From assembly GCF_003850345.1 (NCBI RefSeq), contig NZ_CP027707.1, positions 2,790,001 through 2,854,000 on the forward strand: a stretch of 64,000 nucleotides of DNA, written 5' to 3'. The position numbers and the translations under genes were made by a program. Below, one piece after another: positions 18,978-27,516 of the stretch. Under the pieces are notes generated by a model. It was given only the letters and a program-made list of their open reading frames with translations, was not told the DNA's origin and did not search any database. Position 1 is the stretch's first letter; every line of letters begins with the position of its first letter. The stretch comes from Pseudomonas chlororaphis subsp. piscium. Its GTDB lineage: Bacteria > Pseudomonadota > Gammaproteobacteria > Pseudomonadales > Pseudomonadaceae.

Positions 18978-19430
18978 ATGGACAGAATTGATCAGAAGAT
19001 TCTTGCCGAGTTGCAGGCGGACGGGCGTTTGTCGGTGACCGAACTGGCGGAGCGGGTCGGCCTCAGCCTGTCGCCGTGCCATCGCCGCGTGCGGGCCCTG
19101 GAGGAGTCGGGGGTGATCCAGGGCTATCGCGCCCAGCTCTCGCCCAGTGCCCTGGGCCTGACGTTTTCGGCGATGGTGTTTGCCACGCTGCGCGAAGGCG
19201 ACCACCAGGCGGTTGCCGCCTTCGAAGCGGCGCTGGTGCCCATCCCGCAGATCGTCGAGGCGCAACGGCTGTTTGGCGAGCCGGACTATCTGCTGCACGT
19301 GATCACCCGCGACCTGCCGGCCTTCCAGCAGCTTTACGATGATCGCCTGTCCAAACTGCCCAACGTCCAGCGCCTGACCTCGACGCTGGTGATGAAACGG
19401 GTGATTCAGGACCGTTCGCTGCCGCTGTGA
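18978..19430 (+). CDS. Lrp/AsnC-family transcriptional regulator
   Basis: The 150-residue regulator has an N-terminal helix-turn-helix (DQKILAELQADGRLSVTELA then ERVGLSLSPCHRRVRALEE) and a C-terminal RAM ligand-binding domain (FGEPDYLLHVITRDLPAFQQ). It is divergent from the LysE exporter and likely controls it in response to an amino acid. The AT-rich 18890-18960 spacer is the expected binding region. Confidence 0.88.
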   Translation: MDRIDQKILAELQADGRLSVTELAERVGLSLSPCHRRVRALEESGVIQGYRAQLSPSALGLTFSAMVFATLREGDHQAVAAFEAALVPIPQIVEAQRLFGEPDYLLHVITRDLPAFQQLYDDRLSKLPNVQRLTSTLVMKRVIQDRSLPL

Positions 19431-19471
19431 GGCGCGCCGGCGAACACATCAAACACTTCAGGGAGATAGCG

Positions 19472-19933
19472 ATGCGTGAACGAAAGTCGGCAAGGTTGCT
19501 GGTCATCAGCCCTTCGCGAAAGGTCCTGCTGTTCCGCTTCCTGCACAAGGAAGGGGCGCTGGCGGGGGATGACTACTGGGCCACGCCCGGTGGCGGGCTT
19601 GAAGGGGCAGAAACCTTCCAGCTCGCCGCGGTCCGTGAACTGCACGAGGAAACTGGCATCCGGGTCGGCACGGTTGGAGAACCGGTGGCCGATCGCCGGT
19701 TCCCCATGCAACTGCCCAGCGGCGAGTGGGTCACCTCCGTCGAGCAGTATTTTGTGGTGCACGCGCCAGACCAGTCGCTCTCCCGTGCGGGCTGGACCTC
19801 GTCCGAGGTCCAGGTAATGGCCGACCATCACTGGTGGTCCGTCGACGATCTGCGATCCACCGAGGCCACCGTCTGGCCGGAATCGCTGGTGCACATGCTG
19901 GAGGCGGCGGGGGTGTTCGAGCGGTCTTTGTAG
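19472..19933 (+). CDS. Nudix hydrolase
   Basis: The 153-residue protein has the Nudix box spanning GGGLEGAETFQLAAVRELHE followed by ETGI, with the metal-binding REL-EE residues intact. It would hydrolyse a nucleoside diphosphate linked to another moiety. The start at 19472 has GGGAG upstream; an ATG 15 codons earlier overlaps the lrp end and lacks one. It starts 41 bases after lrp and may be cotranscribed. Confidence 0.85.
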   Translation: MRERKSARLLVISPSRKVLLFRFLHKEGALAGDDYWATPGGGLEGAETFQLAAVRELHEETGIRVGTVGEPVADRRFPMQLPSGEWVTSVEQYFVVHAPDQSLSRAGWTSSEVQVMADHHWWSVDDLRSTEATVWPESLVHMLEAAGVFERSL

Positions 19934-20066
19934 CGGTTTTTTTCGTGGGCTAATCCTGGCTTAATCCAGCTCCGTTGATATCGCCCGCAGCCGGGTTTTT
20001 TCGGCGACCTGTTTATGCGATCGGCGCAATTGTAAGAGCTGCTCTCCACCACTAGACTCCATTCCC

Positions 20067-20408
20067 ATGAAACGCTACCTGCGGTTTTGTCTTGTCTTCC
20101 TGATCAGCCTGGCGCTTCCCCTCAGCGGGATGGCGGGCGTTCAGGCGCCGACCGAACCCTGCCCGATGAAGACCATGGGCATGGCGATGATGGACGACAT
20201 GGGCATGGACTGCTGCAACGACATGAAAAGCCCGGTCGAACACGGCAAACCCTGCAAGCCGGGCCAGGAATGCAAGACCGGCGGCATGCTGCAAGTCTCG
20301 ATCGTCAAGCCCGCCGTGACCCTGACCCACCCCGTTGTCCTGTCTTTCTCCAGCGATTTTTTGCCCGCGCAAAAACCTTCCGGGGTATGGCGACCGCCCC
20401 GGGCCTGA
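20067..20408 (+). CDS. Met/Cys-rich periplasmic protein leading the cus operon
   Basis: The 113-residue protein has a signal peptide (RFCLVFLISLALPLSGMAG). The mature part is dense in Met and Cys: CPMKTMGMAMMDDMGMDCCN, then CKPGQECKTGG. Such clusters bind Cu(I) or Ag(I). It lies 98 bases upstream of the cusC-like gene and is probably cotranscribed. It resembles CopL-like or other small proteins found at the head of copper efflux loci, but I cannot assign a named family. It could be a metal buffer or regulator. Confidence 0.7.
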   Translation: MKRYLRFCLVFLISLALPLSGMAGVQAPTEPCPMKTMGMAMMDDMGMDCCNDMKSPVEHGKPCKPGQECKTGGMLQVSIVKPAVTLTHPVVLSFSSDFLPAQKPSGVWRPPRA

Positions 20409-20506
20409 TTCCTGTATCCCCCTGAACCTCATTCCGTATTAACGGGATGACATGGCTGTGCGCCTGTCTTTCGGGCGCGCGGTGGATCATCACAGGAATC
20501 GTCAAC

Positions 20507-21763
20507 ATGAACCCCAAGTGCTATTGCACAGGCAGGTCCCTCGTGGCCGGCCTGGCGGCGGGCGTGCTGGTGTGGCCGAGCCTCGCTGGCGCCTTGACCC
20601 TCGAAGAGGCGTTGCGCCTGGCCGAGAACAACGCGCCGTCACTGAGCGCCCAAGACGCGAAAATCCAGGCCGCCAGCAGCGCGGCCATCCCCGCCGGCGA
20701 ACTGCCCGACCCCAAGCTGTTGCTGGGGGTGCAGAACTACCCTATTGGCGGTGCAGACCGCTGGCGCCTCGACCAGGACTTCATGACCATGCAGATGGTC
20801 GGGATCCGCCAGGAAATGCCCAACAGCGACAAGCGCAAGGCCCGCGTCGAGGTCGCCGCCGGGGCGGTCGAACGGGCCGCCGCCGAGCGTCGGGTGGAAC
20901 TGCTTAACGTGCGCCAGGCCACGGCCCTGGCCTGGATCGGCAGCTATTCGGTGGAGCGCAAGACGGCGTTGCTCCAGGACTTCTACAAGGAAAACCGCCT
21001 GCTGGGCGACACCGTGCGCGCGCAGATCGCCGGTGGCCGCGGGTTACCGGCGGATGCGGTGACGCCCCGCCAGGAAGCCGCGCAACTGGCCGAGCGCGAG
21101 GATGAACTGATCAGCCAGCGGGCCCAGGCCCGGGCCGCGCTCAAGCGCTGGATCGGCGCCGCCGCCAACGACCGGCCCGAGGGACGCCTGCCCGAGTGGC
21201 CGGTGGACAGCGCAGGCTACGCCCACAAGTTGCAACACCACCCCGAACTGGCGGCGTTCGCGCCCATGACCCGCGAGGCACAGGCCAGGGTGCATGAGGC
21301 CGAGGCCGACAAGCAGTCGGACTGGAGCTGGGAGCTGGACTACCAGCGCCGTGGCCGGGAGTTCGGCGACATGGTCAGCGTGCAATTTTCCTGGGACTTG
21401 CCGTTGTTTCCCGGCTCGCGCCAGAACCCCAAAATCGCTGCCCGCCAGGCCGAGCTAAGCCAGCTGGAGGCCGAACGCGAAGCCCTGTCCCGGGAGCATG
21501 CCGAGCAACTGGAAGCGCAGTTGGCCGACTACCAGCGCCTGGATCGCGCGGTGCGCCGCAACCAGCAAAGCCTGGTGCCGCTGGCCCGGGAAAAGGTCGA
21601 CCTGAGCCTGGCCAGCTATCGCGCCGGCAAGGGCGACCTGGCGGCGGTGGTCGCCGCCCGCCGCGAACTGATCGAGGCCCGCCTCAAGCAGATCGACGTC
21701 GAGGAGCAGCGTGCCCTGACCAACGCTCGGCTGTATTTCGCCTATGGGGAGAGTGCGCAATGA
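20507..21763 (+). CDS. cusC: TolC-family outer-membrane efflux protein (CusC-like)
   Basis: The 418-residue protein has a signal peptide (cleavage near LAGA) and then LTLEEALRLAENNAPSLSAQ, the family start. Long alternating helices with Gln/Ala/Arg-rich heptads form the periplasmic tunnel. ATG 20507 has CAGGAA upstream. Its stop overlaps the next gene by 4 bases (ATGA), so cusC, cusB and cusA are translationally coupled. It is the outer-membrane channel of the copper/silver RND pump. Confidence 0.88.
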   Translation: MNPKCYCTGRSLVAGLAAGVLVWPSLAGALTLEEALRLAENNAPSLSAQDAKIQAASSAAIPAGELPDPKLLLGVQNYPIGGADRWRLDQDFMTMQMVGIRQEMPNSDKRKARVEVAAGAVERAAAERRVELLNVRQATALAWIGSYSVERKTALLQDFYKENRLLGDTVRAQIAGGRGLPADAVTPRQEAAQLAEREDELISQRAQARAALKRWIGAAANDRPEGRLPEWPVDSAGYAHKLQHHPELAAFAPMTREAQARVHEAEADKQSDWSWELDYQRRGREFGDMVSVQFSWDLPLFPGSRQNPKIAARQAELSQLEAEREALSREHAEQLEAQLADYQRLDRAVRRNQQSLVPLAREKVDLSLASYRAGKGDLAAVVAARRELIEARLKQIDVEEQRALTNARLYFAYGESAQ

Positions 21764-23232
21764 AGGCATCGATGTGGAAAGTGGCGGCGGTGGTCGGCGT
21801 CTCGATTGCCGTAGGTATCGCGGCCGGTTACTGGCTGGCCCGACCGCGCCTCAGTGAAGTACCCGCTGCCGCCGTTGGACAGGGAGCCGCGGCCGAACCC
21901 AAGGCGCTGTATTGGTACGACCCGATGTACCCGCAGCAGAAGTTCGACAAGCCGGGCAAGTCGCCTTTTATGGACATGCAACTGGTGCCGCGGTACGCGG
22001 AGGGCCAGGGAGCCCAAGGGGATGGCGCGGCGGTACGCATAGACCCGAGCCTGACCCAGAACCTCGGCCTGCGCCTGACCAGCGTCACGCGCGGGGTGTT
22101 GGCCAGCAGCGTCGATGCCGTCGGGGTGCTGGCGTTCAACGAGCGCGAGGTGGCGGTCGTTCAGCTGCGCACCGCGGGTTTTGTCGAACGGGTGTATGCC
22201 CGCGCCCCGGGGGATCTGCTCAAGGCCAATGCGGCCCTGGCGGATATCCTGGTGCCGGAGTGGGCGGCCGCCCAGGAGGAATTCCTCGCCCTCAAGGCCA
22301 GTGGCGATGCCGCTCTGCTGGCCGCTGCACGGCAGCGATTGCGCCTTAGCGGGATGCCGGCGGCCTTGATTGCCCAGGTCGAGCGCAGTGGCAAGGTCCA
22401 GCCGAACCTGACCCTGACCAGCCCCATCGGCGGTGTGCTGCAAGAGCTGAATGTCCGCCAGGGCATGACCCTGGCCGCCGGCGAGACCCTGGCCCGGGTT
22501 AACGGTTTGAACAGCGTCTGGCTGGCGGTGGCGGTTGCGGAGTCGCAGGCGGGCTCGCTCGTCGCGGGGCAGGTGGCCGAGGCTCGTTTGCCGGCCTTTC
22601 CGGGGGAGGTCTTCGCGGGCAAGGTCGACGCGATCCTTCCGGAAGCCAATGCCGATAGCCGCACGCTGCGGGTGCGGGTCGAGTTGCCTAACCCGCAAGG
22701 TCGGCTGCGGCCGGGCATGAGCGCCCAGGTCAGTCTCAAGCGTTCGACCCAGCAACCTCTGTTGTGGGTGCCCAGCGAGGCGGTGATTCGCACTGGCCGC
22801 CGGGCCCTGGTGATGCTCGCCGAAGAGGGAGGGCGCTACCGCCCGGTGGAGGTGCAGCCAGGGCCGGACAACGCTGGCCAGACGGCGATTTTGCAAGGCC
22901 TGGAGGAAGGGCAGCAGGTGGTGGCTTCCGGGCAGTTCCTGCTGGACTCGGAAGCCAGCCTCAAGGGCATAGTCGCCGCTTCCTTGGCGGCACCCGCAGC
23001 CGTCCTGCATGAAGCCGAGGGCCAGATCCTGGCCATCGACAGCCAGGAAGTCACGCTGGCTCATGGTCCCTTCAAGAGCCTGGGCATGCCCGCCATGACC
23101 ATGACCTTTCCTCTGGCCAACCCCGGCCTGATGCAGGGCCTCAAGGTGGGCGACAAGGTGCGGGTGGCGCTGAGCCAGAGCGGCAATGAGCTGCGGGTCC
23201 AACGCCTGGATAAAACGGGGAGCCAGCCATGA
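21760..23232 (+). CDS. cusB: Copper/silver efflux RND adaptor with C-terminal CusF-like domain
   Basis: This is a 490-residue membrane-fusion protein. An N-terminal anchor (residues 7-30) is followed by the heavy-metal-binding segment [14 protein letters not shown] and SPFMDMQ. M56, M71 and M73 match the three CusB metal-binding Met. Barrel-sandwich and helical domains follow. The last 70 residues form a CusF-like OB fold ([16 protein letters not shown] then [11 protein letters not shown]) with H435, M446 and M448; the Trp of CusF is replaced by Met 443. It hands Cu(I)/Ag(I) to CusA. It overlaps cusA by 4 bases. Confidence 0.92.
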   Translation: MKASMWKVAAVVGVSIAVGIAAGYWLARPRLSEVPAAAVGQGAAAEPKALYWYDPMYPQQKFDKPGKSPFMDMQLVPRYAEGQGAQGDGAAVRIDPSLTQNLGLRLTSVTRGVLASSVDAVGVLAFNEREVAVVQLRTAGFVERVYARAPGDLLKANAALADILVPEWAAAQEEFLALKASGDAALLAAARQRLRLSGMPAALIAQVERSGKVQPNLTLTSPIGGVLQELNVRQGMTLAAGETLARVNGLNSVWLAVAVAESQAGSLVAGQVAEARLPAFPGEVFAGKVDAILPEANADSRTLRVRVELPNPQGRLRPGMSAQVSLKRSTQQPLLWVPSEAVIRTGRRALVMLAEEGGRYRPVEVQPGPDNAGQTAILQGLEEGQQVVASGQFLLDSEASLKGIVAASLAAPAAVLHEAEGQILAIDSQEVTLAHGPFKSLGMPAMTMTFPLANPGLMQGLKVGDKVRVALSQSGNELRVQRLDKTGSQP

Positions 23233-26200
23233 TCGCGGCCGTGATTCGTTGGTCGGTGGCCAACCGTTTTTTGGTGTTGCTGGCGACCCTGTTTGTCAGC
23301 GCCTGGGGTGTCTGGTCGGTGCAGAGCACGCCGGTCGACGCGCTGCCGGACCTGTCGGACGTGCAGGTGATCATCCGCACGCCCTATGCGGGGCAGGCGC
23401 CGCAGATCGTCGAGAACCAGGTGACCTATCCGCTGGCCACCACCATGCTCTCGGTGCCCGGGGCCAAGACCGTGCGCGGCTATTCGTTCTTCGGCGACAG
23501 CTTTGTCTACGTGCTGTTCGAAGACGGCACCGACCTGTACTGGGCGCGCTCGCGGGTGCTGGAGTACCTGAGCCAGGTGCAGAGCCGCTTGCCAGCCAGC
23601 GCCAAGCCGGCGCTGGGACCGGATGCCACCGGGGTCGGCTGGATTTTCCAGTACGCCCTGGTGGACCGCAGCGGCGGGCATGACCTGGCGCAACTGCGGG
23701 CCCTGCAGGACTGGTTCCTCAAGTTCGAGCTCAAGACCCTGCCGAACGTCGCGGAAGTCGCCACGGTGGGCGGCATGGTCAAGCAGTACCAGGTGCTGCT
23801 CGATCCGCTGAAACTGGCCAGCCTCGGCATCACCCAGGCCGAGGTCGGCGCGGCGATCGGCAAGGCCAACCAGGAAACCGGTGGCGCGGTGCTGGAGATG
23901 GCGGAGACGGAGTTCATGGTGCGGGCTTCCGGCTACCTGAAGAGCCTCGATGACTTCCGCGCGATCCCGCTCAAGCTCGGGGCGGGCGGGGTGCCGGTGA
24001 CCCTGGGCGAGGTCGCGACTGTCCAGCTCGGCCCGGAAATGCGCCGCGGCATCGGCGAACTCGACGGCGAGGGCGAAGCGGTGGGCGGCGTGGTGATTCT
24101 GCGCAGCGGCAAGAACGCCCGGGAAACCATCGCCGCGGTGAAGACCCGCCTCGAAGAGCTGAAGCGCAGCCTGCCGGCCGGCGTGGAAATCGTCACCACC
24201 TACGACCGCAGCCAGTTGATCGACCGCGCGGTGAGCAACCTCGGCCACAAGTTGCTGGAGGAGTTCATAGTCGTCGCCCTGGTGTGCGGGATCTTCCTCT
24301 GGCACCTGCGTTCTTCCCTGGTGGCGATCATCTCCTTGCCGATCGGCGTATTGATCGCCTTTGTGGTGATGCGCCAGCAGGGGCTCAACGCCAACATCAT
24401 GTCCCTGGGCGGCATCGCCATCGCGGTCGGGGCCATGGTCGACGCGGCGGTGGTGATGATCGAGAACGCCCACAAGAAACTCGAGGCCTGGCACCAGGCC
24501 CACCCCGGGCACAGCCTGCAAGGCGAACAGCGCTGGCAGGTGATCACCGAGGCGGCGACCGAGGTCGGGCCGGCGCTGTTCTTCTGCCTGTTGATCATCA
24601 CCCTGTCGTTCATCCCGGTGTTCACCCTGGAGGCCCAGGAAGGGCGGCTGTTCGGTCCGCTGGCGTTCACCAAGACCTATGCCATGGCCGCGGCGGCGGG
24701 GTTGTCGGTGACCCTGGTGCCGGTGTTGATGGGTTACTGGATTCGCGGGCGGATTCCCAACGAGCAGCAGAATCCGCTGAACCGTTGGTTGATCCGCCTC
24801 TATCAACCGGCCCTGGACGCGGTATTGCGCAGGCCCAGGGCGACCTTGCTGGTGGCTTTGCTGGTGTTTCTCAGTGCGCTGTGGCCGATCTCGCGCCTGG
24901 GCGGCGAGTTCCTGCCGCCGCTGGACGAAGGCGACCTGCTGTACATGCCTTCGGCGCTACCGGGGCTGTCGGCGCAGAAGGCGGCGCAACTGCTGCAACA
25001 GACCGACCGGCTGATCAAGAGCGTGCCTGAGGTCGAGCATGTGTTCGGCAAGGCCGGCCGCGCGGAAACCGCCACCGACCCGGCGCCCCTGGAGATGTTC
25101 GAAACCACTATCCAGTTCAAGCCCCATGATCAATGGCGCCCCGGCATGACCGCGGAAAAATTGGTGGCCGAGCTGGACCGGGTGGTGCGGGTGCCGGGGC
25201 TGACCAATATCTGGATTCCGCCGATCCGCAACCGCGTCGACATGCTCGCCACCGGCATCAAGAGCCCGATCGGGGTCAAGGTGGCCGGCGGCGATCTGCA
25301 GCAGATCGATGGGGTGACCCAGGCGGTCGAGCGGGTGGCCAGGGAGGTGCCGGGAGTCAGTTCGGCGCTGGCCGAACGCCTGACGGGTGGGCGTTATATC
25401 GACGTGGACATCGACCGCCAGGCGGCCGCGCGCTACGGCCTGAATATCGCCGACGTGCAGTCGATCGTCAGTGGCGCCATCGGCGGTGAAAACATCGGCG
25501 AGACCATCGAAGGGCTGGCCCGCTTCCCGATCAGCCTGCGTTACCCCCGTGACTGGCGGGACTCGCTGGATGCCTTGCAGCAGTTGCCGATCTACACCCC
25601 GCTGGGCAGCCAGATCACCCTCGGCACTGTGGCCAGGGTCAAGGTCAGCGAGGGGCCACCGATGCTCAAGAGTGAGAACGCCCGGCCTTCGGGCTGGGTG
25701 TATGTCGATGTGCGGGGGCGGGATATCGCCTCGGTGGTCGCCGACCTGCGCCGGGCGGTGAGCGAGCAGGTGCGCTTGCAGCCGGGCATGAGCCTGAGCT
25801 ACTCCGGGCAGTTCGAGTTTCTCGAGCGAGCCAACGCCCGGCTCACCTGGCTGGTACCGGCCACCTTGCTGATCATCTTCGTGCTGCTGTACCTGACCTT
25901 CGCCCGCTTCGATGAGGCCTTGCTGATCATGGCCACGCTGCCGTTCGCCCTGACGGGTGGGGTGTGGTTCCTCTACGGGCTGGGGTTCAACCTGTCGGTG
26001 GCCACCGGCGTCGGTTTTATCGCCCTGGCCGGGGTGTCCGCCGAGTTCGGCGTGATCATGCTGCTGTACCTGAAAAACGCCTGGGCCGAACGCCAGGAGT
26101 CCGGCGAGGGCAGCGAGCGCGGGCTGCTGGCGGCGATTCACGAAGGCGCGGTGCAGCGCGTGCGCCCCAAGGCCATGACCGTGGCGGTGATCATCGCCGG

Positions 26201-26354
26201 CCTGCTGCCGATCCTGCTGGACGGCGGCACCGGCAGCGAAGTGATGAGCCGCATCGCCGCGCCCATGGTCGGCGGCATGCTCACCGCGCCCCTGTTGTCC
26301 CTGTTCGTCATCCCGGCGGCCTATCGCCTGATGCGCCGCCGGCACCTTCCCTGA
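23229..26354 (+). CDS. cusA: Copper/silver efflux RND transporter CusA
   Basis: The 1041-residue HME-RND pump has 12 membrane segments and two large periplasmic loops. The three copper-binding Met of E. coli CusA are at exactly the same positions: M573 in GDLLYMPS, M623 in APLEMFE, M672 in [11 protein letters not shown]. This marks it as a Cu(I)/Ag(I) pump rather than CzcA. It is the last gene of the coupled cusCBA run. Downstream the expected cusF is missing and instead appears 7.1 kb away, after a type VI secretion island. Confidence 0.95.
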   Translation: MIAAVIRWSVANRFLVLLATLFVSAWGVWSVQSTPVDALPDLSDVQVIIRTPYAGQAPQIVENQVTYPLATTMLSVPGAKTVRGYSFFGDSFVYVLFEDGTDLYWARSRVLEYLSQVQSRLPASAKPALGPDATGVGWIFQYALVDRSGGHDLAQLRALQDWFLKFELKTLPNVAEVATVGGMVKQYQVLLDPLKLASLGITQAEVGAAIGKANQETGGAVLEMAETEFMVRASGYLKSLDDFRAIPLKLGAGGVPVTLGEVATVQLGPEMRRGIGELDGEGEAVGGVVILRSGKNARETIAAVKTRLEELKRSLPAGVEIVTTYDRSQLIDRAVSNLGHKLLEEFIVVALVCGIFLWHLRSSLVAIISLPIGVLIAFVVMRQQGLNANIMSLGGIAIAVGAMVDAAVVMIENAHKKLEAWHQAHPGHSLQGEQRWQVITEAATEVGPALFFCLLIITLSFIPVFTLEAQEGRLFGPLAFTKTYAMAAAAGLSVTLVPVLMGYWIRGRIPNEQQNPLNRWLIRLYQPALDAVLRRPRATLLVALLVFLSALWPISRLGGEFLPPLDEGDLLYMPSALPGLSAQKAAQLLQQTDRLIKSVPEVEHVFGKAGRAETATDPAPLEMFETTIQFKPHDQWRPGMTAEKLVAELDRVVRVPGLTNIWIPPIRNRVDMLATGIKSPIGVKVAGGDLQQIDGVTQAVERVAREVPGVSSALAERLTGGRYIDVDIDRQAAARYGLNIADVQSIVSGAIGGENIGETIEGLARFPISLRYPRDWRDSLDALQQLPIYTPLGSQITLGTVARVKVSEGPPMLKSENARPSGWVYVDVRGRDIASVVADLRRAVSEQVRLQPGMSLSYSGQFEFLERANARLTWLVPATLLIIFVLLYLTFARFDEALLIMATLPFALTGGVWFLYGLGFNLSVATGVGFIALAGVSAEFGVIMLLYLKNAWAERQESGEGSERGLLAAIHEGAVQRVRPKAMTVAVIIAGLLPILLDGGTGSEVMSRIAAPMVGGMLTAPLLSLFVIPAAYRLMRRRHLP

Positions 26355-26468
26355 ACCGCCTCTGTAAGTAATGCCGATTAAGTATTTTGATCCCTAGCCA
26401 ATGAAGTCATGCAGGCAGATAAAAATGATAGACTTGAGAACTCGTTTCACATGTATAAGGACATTCCT

Positions 26469-27461
26469 GTGGTAAGAAAGACTCTGTTATCTCTCTGCAC
26501 TTTATTGATGCTGACAGGCTGCCAAGTGCAATCATCCCCCCTGCCTAAGAGCCAAAAACTCTCGCCCGATAAAGTCGCTCAGATCGCTGCGACCATCGGG
26601 CAGAAATATCCAAAACTTTCCACCGAGACTCGCGGCAAGCTACTGAATACCGTTGTGCAATCACTGGACAACATGGTATTTGTCGAGGGTGGTGAATTCC
26701 AGATGGGGGATTTCGGTTGGCCGTATGATGATGACCCCAAAAATTTATGTGAATGGCCATGCGGTCTAGACCGAGATCAAATGGGTAACATCACCATATT
26801 CGGCGATGATGATTTCGTCCATCCCGTTAAGTTGAGTAGTTACTACCTATCTAAGTTTCAGACAACGATAGGTGACTTCGATTTATTTTTCATTGCCCAG
26901 GGCAAACCTGTTTTTAATGCAGAGCGCCGTAAGCGTGAAGATTTGAAGTCTCTCCATCAACCTAATCTGCCGGCTCCCGCCCAAAGTTGGCAAGAGGCCA
27001 AGGAGTACTGCGGCTGGCTAGGTCAGTTGAGTGGTTACCCCGTAGATCTACCGACTGAGGCTCAATGGGAGTATGCCGCCCGTAATCGCGGCCAACATGT
27101 GGTGTTTCCGACCGATAATGGCAGTTTGAACTACGGACGAAATTTTCCAGAGCCCGATGAAATGGATACATTTCCTGTGGATAAATTTGTCCCTAACCCA
27201 TTGGGTATCTACAACCTTTCGGGTAATGCGACGGATTGGATTAATGACTGGTATGACAAAGATTACTATCGTCATTCACCCGTCGAAAATCCGAAAGGGC
27301 CAAGCTCGGGTACCCAACGAGTTTGGAGGGGCACAAATATGCTAGAGGATCCATTGTTGAGTGCCAGTACCATTCGACGCTGGGGTGTTGATCCGATGCA
27401 AGATGGCCACTATGCTGGCGTCAGTTTTCGCTGCTCAATTCAATCTGAAAAACCTCTATAA
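26469..27461 (+). CDS. Formylglycine-generating-enzyme (FGE/SUMF1) domain lipoprotein
   Basis: The 330-residue product is read from a GTG with AAGGA 7 bases upstream. That start gives a clean lipoprotein signal with lipobox LTGC. The FGE-sulfatase fold follows: MVFVEGGEFQMGDFG, LPTEAQWEYAARNRG, NLSGNATDWINDWYDKDYY and a late GVSFRCS. An upstream ATG at 26409 would hide the lipobox. The gene converges on the 832-aa effector gene with one terminator between. GC is lower than in cus genes. In type VI cargo clusters such proteins may act in effector modification or immunity; here this is inference. Confidence 0.78.
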   Translation: MVRKTLLSLCTLLMLTGCQVQSSPLPKSQKLSPDKVAQIAATIGQKYPKLSTETRGKLLNTVVQSLDNMVFVEGGEFQMGDFGWPYDDDPKNLCEWPCGLDRDQMGNITIFGDDDFVHPVKLSSYYLSKFQTTIGDFDLFFIAQGKPVFNAERRKREDLKSLHQPNLPAPAQSWQEAKEYCGWLGQLSGYPVDLPTEAQWEYAARNRGQHVVFPTDNGSLNYGRNFPEPDEMDTFPVDKFVPNPLGIYNLSGNATDWINDWYDKDYYRHSPVENPKGPSSGTQRVWRGTNMLEDPLLSASTIRRWGVDPMQDGHYAGVSFRCSIQSEKPL

Positions 27462-27464
27462 CGT

Positions 27465-27500
27465 TAAAAAAACAAAGGCGCTTATTAAGCGCCTTTGTTG
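27465..27500. terminator. Bidirectional terminator between FGE lipoprotein and effector genes
   Basis: The 14-base arms AACAAAGGCGCTTA (27471-27484) and TAAGCGCCTTTGTT (27486-27499) are perfect complements. A run of A precedes the stem, giving a U tract for minus-strand transcripts, and T-rich sequence follows for plus-strand transcripts. Confidence 0.85.
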
Positions 27501-27516
27501 TAGGGGTATCACTAAC

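Noticed and set aside
21742..26345. Long minus-strand frames opposite cusB and cusA
   Set aside because: Shadows of the RND genes; no start signals and no family resemblance.
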